Source of the DNA: Piscinibacterium candidicorallinum
GTDB lineage: Bacteria; Pseudomonadota; Gammaproteobacteria; Burkholderiales; Burkholderiaceae_C
NCBI RefSeq assembly: GCF_047549485.1
Contig: NZ_CP180191.1
Location: 2,542,001 to 2,606,000, forward strand
Length of the DNA stretch: 64,000 bases
Direction: 5' to 3'
The stretch's first letter is position 1; every line of letters starts with the position of its first letter. The notes beneath the pieces were generated by a model, which saw only the letters and a list, made by a program, of their open reading frames with translations, was not told the DNA's origin and did no database searches. Positions 1 through 11,145 of the stretch are shown one piece after another. The translations under genes were made by a program, and so were the position numbers.

Positions 1-398
1 CCGGTCGCTAGGCTCGTGCGCCAGAAGGCCTCGCGGCCGAAGCCCGGAATCTTGGGAAAGCTGCCCGCAATGCAGGCCGACAGCGCCAGGGTCCGCAGTG
101 CCTCGGTGCCGATCACCGTGGCGGCATCGTTGACCGAAGCCACGGAGCGGGCCAGTCCGAATCGCGGACTGTTGGCCAGGCGCAGCAGCTTGGCGGTGAG
201 CACCATGTCGCGCCCCACGTCGCGCAGGATCGGGGTCAGGTCGGCATCCGTGTCGTTCAGGCTGCTGACCAGGTGTCGCGCGACCTCGGGCATGGTGGGC
301 AACTGTGGAAGCCGCGCCAGGATCTGCAGGATGGCCAGCTGGCGGTCGGCCAGTGCGGTCACGCGGGCAACTTCATCGGGAGCAACGGGAGCGTTCAT
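1..398 (-). CDS. HDOD-domain signalling protein, 3' end outside window
   Basis: This is the N-terminal 132 codons of a larger protein; the remainder lies beyond the left edge. It starts at the ATG at 398 (MNAPVAPDEVARVTAL). The visible segment has the helical pattern of an HDOD output domain, including LPQLPTMPEVARHL, then KLLRLANSPRFGL and a region ending ALSACIAGSF. HDOD domains are HD-phosphohydrolase relatives that usually lack the metal-binding HD pair and act in signalling and regulation. What follows the domain (for example a GGDEF or kinase module) cannot be seen. It lies downstream of the tRNA-Ile2 gene on the same strand. No strong Shine-Dalgarno sequence is visible before the start. 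Confidence 0.8.
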   Translation of the reverse strand, partial: MNAPVAPDEVARVTALADRQLAILQILARLPQLPTMPEVARHLVSSLNDTDADLTPILRDVGRDMVLTAKLLRLANSPRFGLARSVASVNDAATVIGTEALRTLALSACIAGSFPKIPGFGREAFWRTSLAT

Positions 399-629
399 GG
401 CATCGGGCAGTGGCACGGGGCCGGCAGGCGGCCGGAAGGGCCGAAGAATGAGAGGCAGTGTGGCGCTGCCTGTCAGGCGGCCGAAGGATGAAAAGCGCGG
501 CATTGACCCAGCTTATCGAGCGCTTCTTGCCTGCAGATTGCGCGCGGGTTGCTCGCTGGCGGCAGTCGATTGCTGTGTGTTTCGCTCAGATCACGGCGCC
601 CTGCCCCGGCGGGCGGGAGCAGACGCGGC

Positions 630-708
<79 letters not shown>

Positions 709-740
709 GCCGAAGGGGCATGGCGCCCCCCACAAAAGAC

Positions 741-767
741 AAAGGCCGGTTGCATGAACCGGCCTTT
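741..767 (-). terminator. Intrinsic terminator downstream of rpoD
   Basis: A perfect 11-bp stem (AAAGGCCGGTT with its complement) closes a 5-nt loop. On the minus strand it is followed by TGTCTTTTG. It lies 55 bp past the rpoD stop and 33 bp before the tRNA, so it probably ends the rpoD transcript. Confidence 0.85.
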
Positions 768-821
768 GAAGTTTACGGCAGCGCTTCGTGAACGCGACGC
801 TGCCGGATGGTCTGGCTGCGA

Positions 822-3260
<2,439 letters not shown>

Positions 3261-3553
3261 TGGCGAGTGTTCCGGCGATGGGCAAGAAGAGGTCGAGACG
3301 ACAATTTGGGTTGGAACAGCCGCCCTGCAAGGCGCACGGCCGCAGGGTGAGGCTGTCTCCGCCGAGTACCCACCACGCAGGTACTGGCCCGGCTCGATGC
3401 AATCTGCGCCGCCGTGAAAGGCGGGCCCTGCGGTCCGGTGTCATCGTTTGGAATCCAGCAACCCCAGGCTCTGGCGGGGTCTGCGGCGGCCGGGCTGTCC
3501 GGGCTCGTCACGCAGAAAGATGCAAATCGTCCAAGCGATCAGGAAAACCCTTT
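3261..3553 (-). other. Long rpoD 5' leader, no gene seen
   Basis: Nearly 300 bp separate the predicted rpoD promoter from the ATG. No convincing reading frame or terminator was seen here; short frames in it are composition artefacts. It would be transcribed as an unusually long 5' UTR if the promoter at 3554-3581 is right. Confidence 0.4.
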
Positions 3554-3581
3554 ATTTTAAGCCAGTTTCTAGGATTTTCCA
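3554..3581 (-). promoter_or_regulatory. Predicted sigma-70 promoter for rpoD
   Basis: On the minus strand a -35-like TGGAAA (3576-3581) and a -10-like TAAAAT (3554-3559) are separated by 16 bp, inside an AT-rich patch between dnaG and rpoD. The -10 matches consensus at five of six positions and the -35 is weaker. Inference from motif and position only. Confidence 0.5.
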
Positions 3582-3660
3582 CAGCGTTTTCGAGCATGGG
3601 CTCAGGTGAGCCAGGGCAGCTCCCGCCGCTTGAACAAGGGCGCTGTCGCAAGCACCGGAT

Positions 3661-5583
3661 TCAGCCCAGCGCCTTGATCCGCGTTTCGATCTCCCGGTAG
3701 CGCTGCAGGTTTTGCGCTGCAGAGGCGGCGCGAAGCGCGTCAGTGAGTTGCCTTTTTCGCAAAACAATGACCGCTTCCAGCAGGCTGGTCTCGCTCTCGA
3801 TCGCGTCGGCCTCGGGTCTGCCGGCGTCGCGCCAGCGTTCGGCCATCTGCGAATCGGTGGAGGCAAAAGCATTGAAGTCGGCCGGTGTCGGGGTCCGGTC
3901 GTGCTCTTCGATCAGGCTCTCGAAGAACTGGATCAAGTCGGCCAGGCTGGCGCTGGTGTAGTCCAGCAGCTGCATGTCCTCGGGCAGGTCGTCACGCCAC
4001 ATCAGCAGGTGGTCGCGAGCGGCTCGATAGTGCGCGGGCAGGCGCAGCAGCGCATCGATGACCTGATCGACCGGCGTGCGGGTCTGCGGCCTGGGTGCGC
4101 GGGCCATCGCCCGCCAGGCCATGCGCTCGCGCTCGGTGCCTTCCTGTCGGCCCTTGCCCTTCCACTTGCCCTTGCCGCCAGACCACTCCCCCTTGAAGCC
4201 GCCCGTCTCGCCGAAGGGAGCGCCCTTGAACTCGCCATCGGGCTGCCAGCCGCTGCGCGGCCCGTCCCCGCCGCGCACCGGCGCGTTAAGGCCGGTCAAG
4301 GACTCGATGTCCGCCGGGTTGAGCTGCGAGGCATCCGCCAGCCCACGCATGATGGCCAGGCGTAGCGCGCCCGCCGGCAGCTGCGCGAGCATGGGGCCAG
4401 CCTCCTTGATCATGGCACTGCGTCCCTCCATGCTGCCCATGTCGTGGCGACTCTGCAGCTCGCGCAGCAGAAAGGCCGACAGCGGCATGGCGCGGCCGAC
4501 CTCGGCCTCGAAGGCCTGGGTACCCTGCTCGCGGATGTAGCTGTCAGGGTCGTGTTCGCTGGGCAGGAACAGGAAGCTGATGCGCTTGTCGTCCGCGGCA
4601 AAGGGCAACGCGCTTTCCAGCGCCCGCCACGCGGCCTTGCGGCCGGCGTTGTCGCCATCAAAGCTGTAGACAATGTGGTCCGTGTGCCGCAGCAGCTTCT
4701 GCACATGGATGCCGCTGGTGGCGGTACCGAGCGTGGCCACGGCATTGGGAAAGCCCAGCTGGGCGAGCGCCACCACGTCCATGTAGCCCTCGGTCACGAG
4801 CACATAGCCGCGCTCGCGGATCGCCTGTCGCGCCTCGAACAGGCCGTAGAGCTCGGCGCCCTTGTTGAATACCGGCGTTTCCGGCGAGTTGAGGTACTTG
4901 GGCTCGCCCTGATCGATCACTCGGCCGCCGAAGCCGATCACCTCGCCCTTCTGGTTGCGGATCGGGAACATGATCCGGTCGCGGAAGCGGTCGTAGCGGC
5001 GTACCTCGCCGGTGTCCTCGTCCGTGCGCTCGATGACGAGGCCGCACTCCACGAGCTTGGCGTCCTGGTAGTCGTCGAAGGCGGCCTGCAGGCTCTGCCA
5101 GCCGTCCATGGCGTAGCCCAGGCCGAAGCGCGCGGCGATTTCGCCGGACAACCCGCGGCCTTTGAGGTACTTCACGGCCCGTTCATTGCCCTTCAATTGC
5201 AGCTTGAAGAAGGCCGCGGCCCGGGCCAGCACATCGGTCAGACCCAGCTGCTTTTCGCGGCGCGCGGCCTGTTCGGCCGGGTTGCCCTGCTGCTCGCGCG
5301 GCACGGTCAGGCCGTTCTGACGGGCAAGTTCCTCGACGGCGTCCGGGAAGGTCATGCCCTGGTACTCCATCATGAAAGTGATGGCCGTACCGTGGGCGCC
5401 GCAGCCGAAGCAGTGATAGAACTGCTTGGACGGGCTGACCGTGAAGCTGGGCGACTTCTCGTTGTGGAATGGGCACAGGCCCATGAGGTTCGCCCCGCCC
5501 TTCTTGAGCTGCACATAGCGGCCCACGACGTCGACGACGTCGACGCGCGAGAGCAGATCGGCAATGAAGGACTGCGGAATCAT
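3661..5583 (-). CDS. dnaG: DNA primase DnaG
   Basis: Synthesises RNA primers at the replication fork. The protein is 640 aa. The N-terminal CHC2 zinc-binding domain shows C, H, C, C ligands in GLCPFHNEKSPSF and HCFGCGAHG (residues about 36-64). The catalytic core follows, with the RNAP basic motif around YLNSPETPVFNKG and the Toprim motifs VTEGYMDVVAL and SFDGDNAGRKA. After about residue 430 comes a Gly/Lys/Trp-rich linker, then a C-terminal helical domain that would contact DnaB. The ATG at 5583 gives the standard MIPQSFI start. It precedes rpoD, as in the classical macromolecular-synthesis operon, but rpsU is not in the preceding position here. Confidence 0.97.
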   Translation of the reverse strand: MIPQSFIADLLSRVDVVDVVGRYVQLKKGGANLMGLCPFHNEKSPSFTVSPSKQFYHCFGCGAHGTAITFMMEYQGMTFPDAVEELARQNGLTVPREQQGNPAEQAARREKQLGLTDVLARAAAFFKLQLKGNERAVKYLKGRGLSGEIAARFGLGYAMDGWQSLQAAFDDYQDAKLVECGLVIERTDEDTGEVRRYDRFRDRIMFPIRNQKGEVIGFGGRVIDQGEPKYLNSPETPVFNKGAELYGLFEARQAIRERGYVLVTEGYMDVVALAQLGFPNAVATLGTATSGIHVQKLLRHTDHIVYSFDGDNAGRKAAWRALESALPFAADDKRISFLFLPSEHDPDSYIREQGTQAFEAEVGRAMPLSAFLLRELQSRHDMGSMEGRSAMIKEAGPMLAQLPAGALRLAIMRGLADASQLNPADIESLTGLNAPVRGGDGPRSGWQPDGEFKGAPFGETGGFKGEWSGGKGKWKGKGRQEGTERERMAWRAMARAPRPQTRTPVDQVIDALLRLPAHYRAARDHLLMWRDDLPEDMQLLDYTSASLADLIQFFESLIEEHDRTPTPADFNAFASTDSQMAERWRDAGRPEADAIESETSLLEAVIVLRKRQLTDALRAASAAQNLQRYREIETRIKALG

Positions 5584-5688
5584 GGGGGCATGATCCTACC
5601 GCGCGCCCCGGTCGGCGCAGCCGCACATTCGCGTGCAAGCGACTGTTACCGGCGCGTCGCTATTCTGTGTCCGACAAGGAGAAGCCAG

Positions 5689-6192
5689 ATGACGCTCAGG
5701 GACCGTTTTGTTTACACCATGTCTGCCCTGCTGCTGGCGTTGGCCGTTGCTGCGCCCGCGGGTGCGCAACAGGCCGTGCAGCAGCCCACCCCAGCGCCTT
5801 ACGACACGCAGTGGTGGTTCACGCCCGGCGCTGTGTCGCGGCACTTCGAGCGCCAGAGCGAGTTCAACCAGACCCACCCGCAGTTCGGCTTCGAGTACTT
5901 CTGGCGCCCGAACACTGCACTCATCTTCGGCACGTACAAGAACAGCAACTATCTGTGGTCCCGCTATGTGGGCGTCAACTGGACGCCACTTGAGCTCGGG
6001 CCGATCCGGCTGGGCGCCACGGCGCAGATCACCAACAACTACATCGCCGCCCGCGACCGCAAGCCCTTTCCCTTCGCGGCGCCCATGGCGTCTTTTGAGT
6101 ACAGACGCTTCGGCCTGAACCTCTACGCTGTGCCGACCATCCGGGACGTGACTGGCGCGGTGGCCCTGCAGGTGAAGCTCCGCTTCGACTGA
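5689..6192 (+). CDS. Small outer-membrane beta-barrel, PagP-like
   Basis: 167 aa with a cleavable signal peptide (hydrophobic ALLLALAVAAPAGAQ, cleavage near residue 27) and a strong ribosome site (AAGGAG at 5677). The mature part is about 140 aa of alternating aromatic and polar residues, ending LRFD, which fits an 8-strand barrel. The order of features resembles lipid A palmitoyltransferase PagP: a His in VSRHFE (residue 52), then TYKNSNYLW (N85, S86) where PagP has its catalytic Asp-Ser, then a WTPLELGPIRLGATAQ strand and a PFAAPMASFEY strand. The Asp equivalent is Asn here, so catalysis is doubtful. Family assignment is my inference. It is divergent from dnaG across a 105-bp gap. Confidence 0.6.
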   Translation: MTLRDRFVYTMSALLLALAVAAPAGAQQAVQQPTPAPYDTQWWFTPGAVSRHFERQSEFNQTHPQFGFEYFWRPNTALIFGTYKNSNYLWSRYVGVNWTPLELGPIRLGATAQITNNYIAARDRKPFPFAAPMASFEYRRFGLNLYAVPTIRDVTGAVALQVKLRFD

Positions 6193-6241
6193 GGCTGCAG
6201 TCCTTCGCCGCGGTCCGTACCCGACGCACTGCGGAGGGACC

Positions 6242-8434
6242 ATGGCGATCCTGAACCTGTGGCGCAGTCTGCGCCGCATCGGCTACGTGCTGTATCTGGT
6301 GCGCGTGCCGCTCTGGGGCTCGCTGTTCGTTGCGCTGGCCGTCAGCCTGCCAGCGCAGATGCCTGAGGTCATGCGCGTCCTGGCGGCGGATGTGCGCGGC
6401 AGCAACCTGCTGTTCAACGTCTGGCTGCATTCCTTCTTTGTTGGCGCCATGGCCTGGCTGACGGGCTTGGCCAACTGGTACTGGGCCCGCATCTCGCTGC
6501 AAGCGCACATGCCGCGCGACTGGCTGCTGCAACCCAGCGTGCAGCGCACCTGCACCTGGCTGCCGCGCGGCATCGGTGCCCTGCCCTGGCTGGGTCTGGC
6601 CGCCTGCAGCTGGCAGGCCCGCAGCGGGCTGACGGGGCCAGCGGCGCAGTGGGCGCTGGGCTTCACGGTCGGCGCGCTCGTGATGGCCGCGCTGCTGGTC
6701 TATCTGCTGCACCTGCGCCGCCGCGTCCTTGAGGCCAACGCCAAGCGCTTCGGCCAGCACTGGATCGCGCGCACGGGCCGTGTGTCCCTGGTCGGTTCGA
6801 TTGCAACCGGCTTCGTGCTGCTGCTGTGGTCAACGATCGATGCGGTGAGCATGGGTCAATCCCTGGGCGCGGTCGCGCTGGTGCTGCTTTCGGCCTTCGT
6901 GTTCGTGCCGTGGCTGGCGGCACTCGTGAGTCTGGGCACTCCTGCTCGCGTACCGGTGCTGCGCCTGCTGGTGGCCTGGCTGGCCTTGATCAGCCTCTTT
7001 GACTTGAACGACAACCACGCCGTCCGCACCCTGCCCGGCACGCCACAGCCCATCACGGCCTTCGACACCGCGGTGCGCCAGTGGGCCGGGCGGCAGGACC
7101 CGCAAGCCGCGCAGCCCACGCCGATGATCTTCGTGGCCGCCGCCGGGGGAGGCATTCGCGCGGCCTACATGACCGCCGAGGTTCTGGCGCAGATGGATGC
7201 GCGGCTGCCCGGCTTTTCCCGACATGTGTTCGCCATCAGCGGGGTATCCGGTGGCAGCGTGGGCGCGGCCGTGTACGCCAGCGCGCTTGAACACACGGCG
7301 GACGCGCCGGGCGCGGCGGCACGGGCTGGCCTTGCGCAGGCGCCTCCTCCGGATGTGAGCTGCACGCTCTGCAACGCCAGCCGCGACACCCTGGGCGCAG
7401 ACCTGTTCGGCCCCGTGGTGGCCGCAATGCTGTTTCGCGATGCCGTGCAGCGCTTCCTGCCTGTACCCATCCCTGCATGGGACCGCGCCCGCGCACAGGA
7501 AGAAGCCCTGGAGCGCGCAGCGCGCCGCGCGATGACCGCCGGGCAGCCCACACTGCTCGAACTGCCGATCAACGGCTTGATGCAGGCAGCGCGTGCACCG
7601 CGCCCGGCGCTGCTGCTGAACACGACCTGGGTGGAGGGCGGCAGCCGGGTCGCGGTCAGCTCGGTCAGCCCGCCGGGCGAGGCGCTGACCGGCCTGCTCA
7701 CGCTGGCGGATCTGGCCCCCGCAAGCCATGTGAGCCTGTCCACAGCCGCCATGCTGAGCGCGCGCTTTACCTACGTCTCTCCGGCGGGCCGCGTGGGCGC
7801 CCTGACGGACCCGACCACCGGCGAAGTGCGCAAGCTGCGCCTGGTCGACGGCGGCTACTACGAGAACTCGGGTAGCGCCACCTTGCTGGACATCGTGCGC
7901 TATGCCACTCGGGAGGCATCGAAACAGCGGCTGAACGTGCTGCCCGTCGTGATCCAGATCGACAACGACCCGGACACCGTCGTCGCCACACCCGGCGAAC
8001 GCAAGCTGCGCCCGCTGCCCCTGCAGCCGGCCGAGCCCGGCTTTGGCGAGCTGCTCTCGCCGATTCGCACGCTGCTCAATACGCGCAGTGCGCGCGGCAG
8101 CCATGCACTGGCGGATACCGAGTGGCACGTCACCCACGGCATCCAGGACGCGCAGGGCCAGCTCGTGGAAGGCGTATTCGTCTACGTCACGCTGCAAAGC
8201 CGCAGCGGCGCACCCAAACTGCCCCTGGGCTGGCAGCTGTCTTCCGGCGCGCGGCGCGACATCGAGTGCCAGGTCGCAGCGCGCCTTGCCCCAGCCGGTC
8301 CGGCAGCGGGTTCGGGCGACACGGCGTCACCGCAGCTGCTGCAGCGTTTGCGCCTGCTGGCTGCCGCAAACTGGGGCCGGCTGCCTGCAGACGAAGCCGC
8401 AGAGATCAATCAGTGCGTTTTCGGCCAGAAATAG
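6242..8434 (+). CDS. Membrane-anchored patatin-like phospholipase
   Basis: 730 aa. The first about 250 residues hold several hydrophobic helices, so the protein is anchored in the inner membrane. The rest carries patatin hallmarks: a glycine-rich oxyanion motif GGGIRAAY (about residue 301), the nucleophile elbow SGVSGGS (Ser near 334) and the catalytic aspartate in VDGGYYENSG (about 535). Patatins are lipid acyl hydrolases with a Ser-Asp dyad, so activity on membrane lipids is the likely role; the substrate is unknown. The insert between elbow and Asp is long (about 200 residues). The start at 6242 has GGAGGGACC just upstream. It may be cotranscribed with the outer-membrane gene 50 bp upstream. 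Confidence 0.8.
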   Translation: MAILNLWRSLRRIGYVLYLVRVPLWGSLFVALAVSLPAQMPEVMRVLAADVRGSNLLFNVWLHSFFVGAMAWLTGLANWYWARISLQAHMPRDWLLQPSVQRTCTWLPRGIGALPWLGLAACSWQARSGLTGPAAQWALGFTVGALVMAALLVYLLHLRRRVLEANAKRFGQHWIARTGRVSLVGSIATGFVLLLWSTIDAVSMGQSLGAVALVLLSAFVFVPWLAALVSLGTPARVPVLRLLVAWLALISLFDLNDNHAVRTLPGTPQPITAFDTAVRQWAGRQDPQAAQPTPMIFVAAAGGGIRAAYMTAEVLAQMDARLPGFSRHVFAISGVSGGSVGAAVYASALEHTADAPGAAARAGLAQAPPPDVSCTLCNASRDTLGADLFGPVVAAMLFRDAVQRFLPVPIPAWDRARAQEEALERAARRAMTAGQPTLLELPINGLMQAARAPRPALLLNTTWVEGGSRVAVSSVSPPGEALTGLLTLADLAPASHVSLSTAAMLSARFTYVSPAGRVGALTDPTTGEVRKLRLVDGGYYENSGSATLLDIVRYATREASKQRLNVLPVVIQIDNDPDTVVATPGERKLRPLPLQPAEPGFGELLSPIRTLLNTRSARGSHALADTEWHVTHGIQDAQGQLVEGVFVYVTLQSRSGAPKLPLGWQLSSGARRDIECQVAARLAPAGPAAGSGDTASPQLLQRLRLLAAANWGRLPADEAAEINQCVFGQK

Positions 8435-8440
8435 ATGATG

Positions 8441-8485
8441 CACAAAATGGCGCATCATTGGCTTTAGATAAGCGGAAAGACGGAT
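8441..8485. repeat. Hairpin after patatin gene, possible decayed copy of the dispersed repeat
   Basis: An inverted repeat (ATGATGC with GCATCAT, loop about 10 nt) lies directly after the patatin-gene stop. It is followed by TAAGCGGAAAG, which matches the conserved end of the dispersed element described at 15.3, 29.2, 37.6 and 54.2 kb (there ACAAGCGGAAAG). The rest is too diverged to be sure. It may act as a terminator between the convergent genes. Confidence 0.35.
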
Positions 8486-8520
8486 TATTTAACAGAGTAA
8501 AGTTACGTTTTCGGCCAAAT

Positions 8521-9744
8521 CTACAGCGAAGATCCACAGGCGTGACCACTGGCCCAGGCCCACTGGAAGTTGTAGCCACCCAGCCAGCCCGTGACGTCCA
8601 TGACTTCACCCACGAAGTGCAGGCCCGGTTGCTTGAGTGATTCCATGCTGGTCTGGTTCAGCTCGCGCGTGTCCACGCCGCCCAGGGTCACTTCGGCCTT
8701 GCGGTAGCCCTCGGTGCCGGTCGGCACGAGAGACCAGGCTGTAAGCGACGCCGCGAGCTCACCGAGCAGCTTGTCGCTGGCCTCCGCAATCCGCCGCGTG
8801 GCTGCGGCCGTCCAGGCGGGCTGCAGCGCCAGCCAGGTACTCGCCAGTCGAGCGGGCAGCAGGCTCTCAACCACCGTGTTCAGCTGCTGGCGAGAACCGG
8901 CCTTGGCCGCCAGCAGCTCGGCGCGCAGATCGCGCCCGGCGGCCAAATCAAGGGTGATCGCCGTGCCGCCCGCCCAATAGCTGGAAATCTGCAGCACCGC
9001 CGGGCCGGACAACCCGCGGTGGGTGAACAGCAAATCTTCGAGAAAGTGCCCGCGCGCGCTCTTGCGACCTTCGCCGACACCCGTCTCGATTTCGACCTCC
9101 AGGCTAGCACCGGCCAGCGTGGCAAAGGGCGCCCACTGCTCGCCATTGAAGGTCAGCGGCACCAGCCCGGGCCGCGTCTCGATGATTTTGTGGCCGAACT
9201 GGCGAGCAATGCGGTAGCCGAAGTCTGTGGCGCCGATCTTCGGAATCGACAACCCGCCGGTCGCGATCACGAGCTTCGGTGCGCGCAGGCTGCCTGCGTC
9301 CGTGGCCAGCACGAACTCGCCGGCCTCATGCGTCACCGCGCTCACGGCACAGGGCCGAAACCACTGCACGCCACCCATCTCGCACTCGCGCACCAGCATC
9401 CGGATGATGTCTTCGGCCGAATGGTCACAGAACAGCTGGCCGCGATGCTTCTCATGAAAGGCGATCCCGTGGCGCCTGACCAGGGCAATGAAGTCCGCCG
9501 CGGTGTAGCGCGCCAGCGCCGAGCGGCAGAAGTGCGGGTTGGCCGACAGGAAGTTCGCAGGGCCGGCGTTCACGTTGGTGAAGTTGCAGCGCCCGCCGCC
9601 TGATATCCGGATCTTCTCGGCCAGCTTCTCGGCGTGATCGACCAGCGCCACGCTACGCCCTAGCTGGCCTGCGACGGCAGCGGTCATCATGCCGGCAGCA
9701 CCGGCGCCGATGACGATGGCATCAAAGCGGTTCGTCATCGGCAT
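8521..9744 (-). CDS. HI0933/BaiN-family FAD-dependent oxidoreductase
   Basis: 407 aa if started at the ATG at 9744 (a second in-frame ATG lies at 9738). The N-terminal dinucleotide-binding motif is DAIVIGAGAAGMM, followed by EKIRISGGGRCNFTN, which is diagnostic for the HI0933-like flavoprotein family (YhiN, BaiN relatives). Further family segments are KLVIATGGLSIPKIG and a C-terminal GYNFQWAWASGH. Family members are reductases of uncertain physiological substrate. An upstream extension to 9843 stays open but lacks family features and is probably not translated. It is convergent with the patatin gene. Confidence 0.85.
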   Translation of the reverse strand: MPMTNRFDAIVIGAGAAGMMTAAVAGQLGRSVALVDHAEKLAEKIRISGGGRCNFTNVNAGPANFLSANPHFCRSALARYTAADFIALVRRHGIAFHEKHRGQLFCDHSAEDIIRMLVRECEMGGVQWFRPCAVSAVTHEAGEFVLATDAGSLRAPKLVIATGGLSIPKIGATDFGYRIARQFGHKIIETRPGLVPLTFNGEQWAPFATLAGASLEVEIETGVGEGRKSARGHFLEDLLFTHRGLSGPAVLQISSYWAGGTAITLDLAAGRDLRAELLAAKAGSRQQLNTVVESLLPARLASTWLALQPAWTAAATRRIAEASDKLLGELAASLTAWSLVPTGTEGYRKAEVTLGGVDTRELNQTSMESLKQPGLHFVGEVMDVTGWLGGYNFQWAWASGHACGSSL

Positions 9745-9861
9745 GGAACGAACAGCGCAAGGTGTGGGCAGGTGAAAGACATGGCGTGCAGTGTAGGCAG
9801 CTGCTTCCACCGTCGCGTACGCGCGCCTAGCATCACGTGACACGGAGACTCGGAGGGAACC

Positions 9862-10335
9862 ATGAAGTCCATCGCCACAGCAGCGCTCACTGCCCTCCTG
9901 GCAGGCGCACTCATGACGCAGGCCATGCCCGTGCAGGCTCAGAGTTCATCAAGCTATGACGCGGAACTGGCAAAGAAGCTCGGGGCGGACGAACGTGGCA
10001 TGCGCCGCTACGTGCTCGTGATTCTCAAGACCGGGCCGAACCGCGTCCCCGCCGGGCCAGAGCGCGACGAGATGTTCAAGGGGCACTTCGCCAACATCAA
10101 TCGACTGGCCGGTGAGGGCAAGCTGGTGCAGGCCGGGCCGCTGGACGGCGTGGATGGCTGGCGCGGGCTGTTTGTCTTTGCGACCTCAAGCCTCGATGAG
10201 GCACGCGTCTGGGTCAGCACGGACCCCGTGGTCATCAAGGGTGAAATGGTGCCCGAACTGCATGCCTTCTATGGCAGCGCAGCGCTGATGGCCCTCAATG
10301 AGATCCACGGCAAGCTGACGCCACCGCGGCCCTGA
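9862..10335 (+). CDS. Secreted YciI-like (YCII-domain) protein
   Basis: 157 aa with a signal peptide (MKSIATAALTALLAGALMTQA, cleavage near residue 27). The mature part resembles a YCII domain: YVLVILKTGPN opens the ferredoxin-like fold, HFANINRLAGEGKLVQAGPL carries the conserved His, and a segment on DEARVWVSTDPVVIKGEM follows. YciI domains are usually cytoplasmic; an exported one is less common. The His in the family motif is retained. GGAGGG lies 8 nt before the ATG. No enzymatic function can be assigned. Confidence 0.75.
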   Translation: MKSIATAALTALLAGALMTQAMPVQAQSSSSYDAELAKKLGADERGMRRYVLVILKTGPNRVPAGPERDEMFKGHFANINRLAGEGKLVQAGPLDGVDGWRGLFVFATSSLDEARVWVSTDPVVIKGEMVPELHAFYGSAALMALNEIHGKLTPPRP

Positions 10336-10365
10336 TGTACTCCAACCGACGTTCGACCCTCGGCT

Positions 10366-11145
10366 TCAACCCACCCTGCGCGCCAGCGCATCCTGCGCGG
10401 TGGATTCGAGCACCGCGGCATCTGCATGCCGCACCACATCACCCACGATGATGATGCCGGGGCTCTTGAGGCGGTGCTCCGCAATGCTGTCGATCATCGA
10501 ACCAAGGTCGGTCACCACGGCACGCTGAGCCTCGGTGCCCGCTGACGTCACGATGGCCACGGGCAATCGAGCGGACAGCCCCGCCGCCAGCAGCTCGCTC
10601 TGGATGAACTCGCTTTTGGCCATGCCCATGTAGATCACGAGCGTCATGCCGGTGGCAGCCAGGGCGCGCCAATCGACCCGCGCCTCCCCGTCCTCGGCAC
10701 TCTTGCCGTGGCCGGTGACCAGAATCACGCCATGGGTGTCGTCCCGGTGCGTCAGCGGCACGCCGATGCTCGTGGCTGCCAGCAGGCCGCTGGTGATGCC
10801 GTTGATGACCTCGACCTCGATCCCCTCGGCCATGAGGTGCGCACGCTCCTCGCCGCCGCGGCCGAAGATCATCGGATCGCCACCCTTGAGCCGCACTACC
10901 GTGTGGCCGCCGCGCGCCTCGTTGATCATGAGCTTCTCGATGAAGGCTTGCGGTGTGCTCGTGCAACCGCCGCGCTTGCCCACATGAACGATGCGCGCGT
11001 CGGCGCGGGCGTGTTCGAGGATGGCGTCATTCACCAGATCATCGACCAGAAGCACATCGGCACGCGCGATGGCGCGCGCCGCCTTGAGCGTGAGCAGCTC
11101 CGGATCCCCGGGGCCGGCGCCGACGAGATAGACCTTGCCGGACAT
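10366..11145 (-). CDS. cobA: Uroporphyrinogen-III C-methyltransferase (SUMT)
   Basis: 259 aa. Transfers two methyl groups from S-adenosylmethionine to uroporphyrinogen III to give precorrin-2, the first committed step to siroheme and B12. It shows KVYLVGAGPGDPELLTLKA at the N-terminus, VVRLKGGDPMIFGRGGEE in the middle and VPLTHRDD. It is the single-domain type, without the CysG dehydrogenase/chelatase part. Its ATG overlaps the ybiB stop by one base (TGATG), so translation is coupled. Location at the end of the nitrite-reductase operon fits a supply of siroheme to NirB. The chelatase CbiX is encoded just beyond the other end of the operon. Confidence 0.95.
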   Translation of the reverse strand: MSGKVYLVGAGPGDPELLTLKAARAIARADVLLVDDLVNDAILEHARADARIVHVGKRGGCTSTPQAFIEKLMINEARGGHTVVRLKGGDPMIFGRGGEERAHLMAEGIEVEVINGITSGLLAATSIGVPLTHRDDTHGVILVTGHGKSAEDGEARVDWRALAATGMTLVIYMGMAKSEFIQSELLAAGLSARLPVAIVTSAGTEAQRAVVTDLGSMIDSIAEHRLKSPGIIIVGDVVRHADAAVLESTAQDALARRVG

